Of a DNA stretch of 64,000 nt, positions 59,049 through 64,000 are shown one piece after another; position 1 is the stretch's first letter, and the number at the start of each line of letters is the position of its first letter. Source of the DNA: Ignavibacteria bacterium RIFOXYB12_FULL_35_14 (GTDB lineage: Bacteria; Bacteroidota; Ignavibacteria; Ignavibacteriales; Ignavibacteriaceae); NCBI GenBank assembly GCA_001803045.1, contig MHAR01000064.1, forward strand, positions 658 through 64,657, given 5' to 3'. The notes under the pieces were generated by a model, which worked only from the letters and a program-made list of their open reading frames with translations, was not told the DNA's origin and made no database searches. The position numbers were made by a program, and so were the translations under genes.

Positions 59049-60383
59049 ATGGAGACGTGGTATAAATTTAGTATTCCAAATAAAAGGAATAAGAGAAAAA
59101 ATCTAAATAAATTTAAACGAGAATTTAATAATCTTAAAAGGTTAAATACTGACAAACAAGAAGTAACAGTGTTTGCCAACCAAAATGAAGGAGGTTATGA
59201 AGTTTTTATTTCACCAAAAGCTGCAACAATAGCGATGGGTTTACTAGACAAATATTCAGCAGTTGAATGTGCTAAACCTAGTACCCTAAAAGAATCTAAT
59301 ATTATTTTTTTGACAGGAGCACAATACTTTACTGTACTTTTATCACCAAAAGAACTTGATTTTAAAACAAAAATTAAATCATATCTTATACAAATACATT
59401 CATTTTTTTTAAATCATAAAAAATTATTTATAAGTCTCATTACCGTTTTACTACCGCTTTATTTTCTTCTACGTCCAACTGTTCAAATAACTTACTTTAA
59501 ATTGTTGAATCCAATCGATCCTTTCTCCGCTTTATTTGAATTTAATAATCATTCTAATTTGCCTATAGAAAATATTGACTATGAATTTTTCATTTCTTTA
59601 AATACACGCGGAATTAATTTTGAAAGAGTTGGATCTAGTCACAATAATGATGGACCTAATTACCAGTCAATTATTCCTAGGATCAAATCACATGAAAAGG
59701 CAACGTTAAGTAAAGCAGGAATAAAAATTGATTTTAACCCAGGTGCCGTGAATTATGCTTCAATTATAATTGCTTATAGTTATGATTATCTTATTTTTAA
59801 TTTAAGGGATAGTGTGCTTTTTAAAACGAACATGACTTCGAAAGGTGAATATGAATGGTCGCAATATTCCTTTGATAGTGGTAAAGATAACCAAACCCCA
59901 GAAACATCAAAACAACTAAGAAATGAGGGTTTCGTACAATATACTTATGAGAATAATTTTATAACAGTTAGACCACCTGATGGTTGGATGAAAGATGATT
60001 CAAGTGGTTTTATTTATCCTATTGGAGATAACAAAGCTGAATCTAAAACTGTTATGTACGTCAACATGATTGATAAAAGTGTTAAAGTAAATGAATCAAT
60101 TGATAAAGTGATCGATAATGACATTTATTACTTTAAATCTAGAAACCCTGATCTTAAAGTCATCTCATCACCAGACTTAGTCATTAATGAGAATAAGATA
60201 GCAATAGTTAAGAAATTTGTTTATACAAAACTTCAGTACACAAACTATGAAGCTGTTGCATACATTAATGAGCCAACTGTGGTTGGCGTAGTAGTTATTA
60301 CTTCGAGAAGCAAGGATGATTTGGAACAAAAACTTCCAAAGTTCGAAGAATTACTAAATACATATTCATTTTACCATCATTAA
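59049..60383 (+). CDS. Unrecognised single-pass membrane protein
   Basis: A 444-residue protein I cannot assign. Residues 1-115 are basic and soluble, a membrane helix lies at about 125-145 (LFISLITVLLPLYFLLRPTV), and the rest (150-444) is a beta-rich domain with PPDGWMKDDSSGFIYPIGDN. The C-terminal part resembles domains that handle lipoprotein-type 'PsbP-like' folds only weakly. An AAGGTAAAA site precedes the ATG. It has no obvious link to the metal genes. Confidence 0.6.
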   Translation: METWYKFSIPNKRNKRKNLNKFKREFNNLKRLNTDKQEVTVFANQNEGGYEVFISPKAATIAMGLLDKYSAVECAKPSTLKESNIIFLTGAQYFTVLLSPKELDFKTKIKSYLIQIHSFFLNHKKLFISLITVLLPLYFLLRPTVQITYFKLLNPIDPFSALFEFNNHSNLPIENIDYEFFISLNTRGINFERVGSSHNNDGPNYQSIIPRIKSHEKATLSKAGIKIDFNPGAVNYASIIIAYSYDYLIFNLRDSVLFKTNMTSKGEYEWSQYSFDSGKDNQTPETSKQLRNEGFVQYTYENNFITVRPPDGWMKDDSSGFIYPIGDNKAESKTVMYVNMIDKSVKVNESIDKVIDNDIYYFKSRNPDLKVISSPDLVINENKIAIVKKFVYTKLQYTNYEAVAYINEPTVVGVVVITSRSKDDLEQKLPKFEELLNTYSFYHH

Positions 60384-60595
60384 TGCATCACTAAATTTCA
60401 TAATCACTAAAAAATTGTAAACTTATAATTTACTAAATAAGTTCTTGCAGTTCATTTTATACTTATTAAAAAATATGTTAAAAAACTAGTCAAGGATTTT
60501 TTGAATTAGATAACGGGCTTAATTTATCATATTCTTTGAATTCTATACCCCTATTTTTATATTTGGCAAGCAATTTTTCAAACGTCGTCATCTGA

Positions 60596-61891
60596 ATGCA
60601 GAAAACATACATCAAAGATCTCTCAAATCACGTCGGTGAGGAAGTTTCCTTAAAAGGTTGGATATTCAACAAAAGATCAAGCGGGAAAATCAAGTTTATA
60701 ATTTTACGCGATGGAACTGGACTGCTTCAATGCGTTTATTTCAAAGGAAATATTTCTGAAGAAGTTTTTAATCTAGCTGACCGTCTCGGACAGGAATCAT
60801 CCATCGAAGTTAAAGGCAAAGTGAAAGGTGAACCTCGTGCTGTAGGAGGCTATGAACTTGATGCCAGCGATTTAAAAGTGATCGGTGAAGCTCATGATTA
60901 TCCAATTACTCCTAAAGAACATGGTGTAGAGTTTCTAATGGATAACCGTCATCTCTGGCTGCGATCGAGCAAACAGATAGCAATTATGAGAATTAGACAT
61001 AGAATTGTGAAAGCTATCCGTGATTTTTTTGACGACCGCGGTTTTACTTTAATGGATCCTCCAATTCTTACTCCCGCCGCTTGCGAAGGCACATCTACTT
61101 TATTTGAAACTGAGTATTTTGATTTGGGTAAAGCATATCTCACTCAGTCGGGACAACTTTACGCCGAAGCTGGCGCAATGGCATTAGGGAAGGTTTATAC
61201 TTTTGGTCCAACTTTCCGTGCAGAAAAATCAAAAACCAGAAGACACTTAACAGAATTCTGGATGGTTGAACCGGAAGTCGCTTTTGCTGATTTGAATGAC
61301 GATATGGATCTTGCTGAAGAATTTTTGGAGTGCATTGTTCAAACCATTTTAAAGGAAAAGCAAGAAGAGTTAATAGCTCTCGAACGTGATACGACTAAAT
61401 TGGCAAACGTTAAAAGACCTCTGCCAAGAATAAGTTATGATGAAGCGGTTGAAATCCTAAAAAGGAATGGAATCGATTTTCAGTGGGGGAATGACCTCGG
61501 TGGAACTGATGAAACAGTTATATCAAATCAATTCGATAAACCTGTGATGGTTCATCGTTATCCTGCTGAAGTGAAAGCATTCTACATGAAGCGTGATCCA
61601 AATAATGATAAGCTAGCGCTTGCAGTCGATGTTTTAGCTCCTGAAGGTTACGGCGAAATAATTGGCGGCAGCCAAAGAGAAGATAATCTCGAAGTTTTAC
61701 AGGCAAGAATTAAAGAACAGAATCTTCCACAACAAGCTTTTGAATGGTATTTGGATTTAAGAAGATATGGTTCTGTTCCTCATGCGGGTTTTGGATTAGG
61801 ATTAGAAAGAACAGTAGGATGGATTTGCGGACTCGAGCATTTGAGAGAAACAATTCCTTTCGCAAGAATGATTTATCGTAATACGCCGTAG
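60596..61891 (+). CDS. asnS: Asparaginyl-tRNA synthetase
   Basis: A 431-residue class II aminoacyl-tRNA synthetase. OB-fold anticodon domain ([20 protein letters not shown]), motif 2 ([20 protein letters not shown]) and motif 3 ([18 protein letters not shown]). The residues following motif 1 and the Asn-specific pocket fit AsnRS rather than AspRS. It is essential for translation. Its last 156 bp are repeated at 62853-63008, flanking a toxin-antitoxin module. Confidence 0.95.
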   Translation: MQKTYIKDLSNHVGEEVSLKGWIFNKRSSGKIKFIILRDGTGLLQCVYFKGNISEEVFNLADRLGQESSIEVKGKVKGEPRAVGGYELDASDLKVIGEAHDYPITPKEHGVEFLMDNRHLWLRSSKQIAIMRIRHRIVKAIRDFFDDRGFTLMDPPILTPAACEGTSTLFETEYFDLGKAYLTQSGQLYAEAGAMALGKVYTFGPTFRAEKSKTRRHLTEFWMVEPEVAFADLNDDMDLAEEFLECIVQTILKEKQEELIALERDTTKLANVKRPLPRISYDEAVEILKRNGIDFQWGNDLGGTDETVISNQFDKPVMVHRYPAEVKAFYMKRDPNNDKLALAVDVLAPEGYGEIIGGSQREDNLEVLQARIKEQNLPQQAFEWYLDLRRYGSVPHAGFGLGLERTVGWICGLEHLRETIPFARMIYRNTP

Positions 61892-62010
61892 TTATATATG
61901 TTCAAAAGAACATGCGAGCTATATGTATAAGTTGACTCCCAAATAATAATTCAAGTTGAGCGCTTTAAAAAAACCGTTAAAAAGGTTATTAAATTATGTT
62001 TTGGATCTCG

Positions 62011-62036
62011 TTCTCAGCGGGATTAATCCCGCTGAG
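62011..62036. repeat. Perfect 26-bp palindrome, REP-like
   Basis: TCTCAGCGGGATT followed by its exact reverse complement. A second hairpin (AACCGT-TTCA-ACGGTT) lies at 62061-62076. They occupy the 259-bp gap between asnS and the PIN toxin and could terminate asnS transcription. Confidence 0.6.
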
Positions 62037-62150
62037 AATAGGAAAATTTAAAGGATGATGAACCGTTTCAACGGTTTACAAGAATAGACGGATCACTTGA
62101 GTTAATAAAGAACATATTGTTTTTTAATGTGGTATTGAATATAATACCTT

Positions 62151-62579
62151 ATGAAAATATTTAGAATAGTAATTGACACGAATGTTATCGTTTCAGCATT
62201 GAAATCGCGAAATGGTTTTTCATTTGATTTGCTGTCGTTAATTGATGATAAAAGATTCACAGTTTCCATTTCTGTTCCACTTATTCTTGAGTATGAAGAT
62301 GCAGCTAAAAGAAATAAATCGAAAATTAAATTAACCAAATCGGAAATTGATGCGATTATTGATTACATCTGTTTAACATCAGAACAAAGAAAAATATTTT
62401 ATCTATGGCGTCCATTTCTGAAGAATCCTAAAGATGATATGGTCTTAGAGTTAGCAGTTGAATCTGAAAGTGACTATATAATTAGTTTTAATAAAAAAGA
62501 TTTTATTGGAGTAGATAAGTTTAATTTACAAGTAAAAACTCCTAAAGAGTTTTTGAAAATAATTGGAGAAATAAAATGA
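62151..62579 (+). CDS. PIN-domain toxin
   Basis: A 142-residue PIN-domain RNase of the 'putative toxin-antitoxin' type: RIVIDTNVIVSALKSRNGFS (catalytic Asp9), then LRPFLKNPKDDMVLELAVES (acidic pair) and DYIISFNKKDF. Such toxins cleave RNA and are held off by a cognate antitoxin. The stop codon overlaps the start of the antitoxin gene (ATGA), a typical arrangement. The pair lies between two copies of the asnS 3' end. Confidence 0.85.
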   Translation: MKIFRIVIDTNVIVSALKSRNGFSFDLLSLIDDKRFTVSISVPLILEYEDAAKRNKSKIKLTKSEIDAIIDYICLTSEQRKIFYLWRPFLKNPKDDMVLELAVESESDYIISFNKKDFIGVDKFNLQVKTPKEFLKIIGEIK

Positions 62580-62809
62580 GCACAATCAGCTTAAGACTAC
62601 CAGAATCATTACATAAAAAAGCGCGTCATTTAGCTAAAAAAGAAAATACCTCTATCAATCAATTAGTGTCATCAGCTTTAGCAGAAAAAGTATCCGCCTT
62701 AATGACTGAGGAGTACATTGAAATGCGAGCAAAACGGGCGAGTAAAAGTAAATTTGTAAAAGCTATGAAAAAGGTAGTTGATGTTGAAGCAGACGAATTT
62801 GATAAATAA
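62576..62809 (+). CDS. Antitoxin, ribbon-helix-helix (CopG/HicB-like)
   Basis: A 77-residue protein: [20 protein letters not shown], then [20 protein letters not shown], a ribbon-helix-helix DNA-binding start followed by an acidic, helical tail that likely wraps the PIN toxin. ATGA overlap with the toxin gene implies translational coupling. It would repress its own operon together with the toxin. Confidence 0.82.
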   Translation: MSTISLRLPESLHKKARHLAKKENTSINQLVSSALAEKVSALMTEEYIEMRAKRASKSKFVKAMKKVVDVEADEFDK

Positions 62810-62852
62810 TGGTATGGGTGTATTAAATGTGGCTAAAGCCAATTATCAATCC

Positions 62853-63008
62853 GCTTTTGAATGGTATTTGGATTTAAGGAGATTTGGTTCTGTGCCTCAT
62901 GCAGGCTTTGGGTTAGGATTAGAGAGAACTGTTGGATGGATTTGCGGACTCGAACATGTGAGAGAAACTATTCCATTCGCGAGGATGATTTATCGTAATA
63001 CGCCATAG
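62853..63008 (+). pseudogene. Second copy of the asnS 3' end
   Basis: 156 bp aligned without gaps to 61736-61891, with 16 differences, 14 of them synonymous and two amino-acid changes (Tyr to Phe, Leu to Val), ending in the same MIYRNTP and stop. There is no asnS upstream part here. An open frame runs into it from inside the antitoxin gene (62778), but that N-terminus has no asnS similarity, so it is not a working synthetase. It is a copy of a 3' end, as left by site-specific or homologous integration. Confidence 0.8.
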
Positions 63009-63127
63009 TTGTATTTATGAAAAGAATACTTTCAATTGGAAGGTATATGTTCCCAATTAACAAACCGTGTAAAGTATATCTATGAGTTCTATGCTTACAT
63101 TAAAAAGTAAATTGGAATAAAAACCAA

Positions 63128-63934
63128 ATGAAAACAATAATACTTATAGCACTTTTATTATTTATCAATGCGGAGATTAATTTATCACAAGAAGTAATAT
63201 TTGTGCAAAAGAATAAAGCACTCTCATCCTATGGTTATTCAAATGTCACGAAAAATATTTCTGGAATTAGAAATGGTGTTTCATATAATGAATATGTTGG
63301 CAAAAAAGGTAAAATAATCGGGGAGAGAACTAATGGATTTTCCGATTTTTATGAAATAAAACTTGATAGTGGAGAGACTGTTTTTTCAACTTATAATGAC
63401 GATGAATATGATATACGAAAAGGGAAGTATCATTCGATGGATGATTTTTATTTCGTTGAAGATTTTGAAATGGCAAATAGCTGGATAAATAAGAATGTAT
63501 ACCTTGTTAATAAATATCATTGGGATATTGAACTTATGGATTATGATGACAAGGATGTTTTTAACGGAAAAATACCAGTAGGTAATTTTGAAAAAGTAAA
63601 AGTTTTAAAAGTTGTCCCCAAAATATTCGGAGAGGGTAAAGGCATCTCTTCATTTTATGTACTAGTCGAAAAAGAAAATGGTCAAAAAGGTTACGTTCAA
63701 TTTGAGATGTTATCAGAAAAAAATCTTATTTCAAAGTTTAGCAAGAAAATTCAAAATATGGTTAAAGAAAGAAAAATTGCTGTTGGTATGACTTCTGAGC
63801 AAGCAATCCTTTCTTGGGGAAAACCAGATGATATTAAAAGAACTATTGGTTCTTGGGGAAAGCATGAACAATGGATTTATGGTAGTAATTATTTGTACTT
63901 TGAAAATGGGAAATTAACAAGTTGGCAAGATTAA
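63128..63934 (+). CDS. Exported protein with BamE-like C-terminus
   Basis: A 268-residue exported protein (signal MKTIILIALLLFINAEINLS). The C-terminal stretch VGMTSEQAILSWGKPDDIKR and EQWIYGSNYLYFENGKLTSW matches the BamE/SmpA-type fold. The remaining part is beta-rich and unrecognised. No ribosome site of note precedes the ATG. Its role is unknown. The final 65 bp of the window show nothing clear. Confidence 0.6.
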   Translation: MKTIILIALLLFINAEINLSQEVIFVQKNKALSSYGYSNVTKNISGIRNGVSYNEYVGKKGKIIGERTNGFSDFYEIKLDSGETVFSTYNDDEYDIRKGKYHSMDDFYFVEDFEMANSWINKNVYLVNKYHWDIELMDYDDKDVFNGKIPVGNFEKVKVLKVVPKIFGEGKGISSFYVLVEKENGQKGYVQFEMLSEKNLISKFSKKIQNMVKERKIAVGMTSEQAILSWGKPDDIKRTIGSWGKHEQWIYGSNYLYFENGKLTSWQD

Positions 63935-64000
63935 ATATTCAAGACACATATAACGCAACGCTCAACATGAACAGCGTTTTAAATACGGTATTGTTCCAAT

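Noticed and set aside
62778-63008. Apparent 76-residue gene overlapping the antitoxin end
   Set aside because: Its N-terminus has no similarity, its C-terminus is the asnS 3' repeat; treated as a fragment rather than a gene.
1-64000. CRISPR array, rRNA or insertion sequence
   Set aside because: No regularly spaced repeats, no rRNA-like stretches and no transposase or integrase reading frame were seen.

Overview
The window reads as AT-rich DNA from a member of the Bacteroidota/Ignavibacteriota lineage. The indications are a secreted protein with a Por-type (type IX) sorting tail, a TonB-dependent receptor with a carboxypeptidase-regulatory-like N-terminus, and the usual protein styles of that group. 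This placement is an inference from gene content only.

Positions 1 to about 57,600 form one very long block in which every supported gene lies on the minus strand. Most of it is metal handling. From high to low coordinates (direction of transcription): a histidine kinase and NtrC-type response regulator; a CusCBA-type Cu/Ag efflux system with a P-II-like protein; YHS and small membrane proteins; a membrane spermidine-synthase-like protein; an SPFH protein; a carbohydrate module (alpha-glucan phosphorylase, PfkB kinase, type II GAPDH); a twice-duplicated stretch of YHS, methyltransferase, His-rich and redox genes; a CopA Cu-ATPase with cupredoxin and a Met-rich protein; lipoprotein, SPFH and TPR genes; a second alpha-glucan phosphorylase fused to a YHS domain; a compact merR-merTP-merA operon; and a final run with YHS, DUF1573, HMBD, CcmH-like, TonB receptor, DUF2318/ABC, P-II, Met-rich, DUF2231, DUF3347 and multicopper oxidase genes. 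From about 58 kb onward genes switch to the plus strand and look chromosomal (VanY-like peptidase, asnS), followed by a PIN toxin-antitoxin pair flanked by a second copy of the asnS 3' end.

The most interesting signal is a recurrent composite control element found six times in the metal block. Each copy has a sigma54-like -24/-12 promoter (TGGCAY, 5 nt, TTTCA-like) and, 50 or 61-64 bp upstream, an imperfectly palindromic AT-rich site made of four TTAA-type boxes spaced about one helical turn apart. The six copies precede the cus operon, an SPFH operon, the copA/Met-rich operon, a second SPFH operon, a TPR gene and the YHS/DUF1573 run. The NtrC-type regulator beside cus is the natural candidate activator, so the cluster may be a dedicated sigma54 metal-stress regulon. 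This is inferred from sequence layout and has not been tested.

Other notable points are the YHS-glycogen-phosphorylase fusion, at least eight YHS/TRASH modules, short palindromic repeats that supply start or stop codons of genes, several decayed paralogues that document tandem duplication and deletion, and very small membrane proteins ending in a Cys-Cys motif. I saw no tRNA, rRNA, CRISPR array, transposase or integrase.
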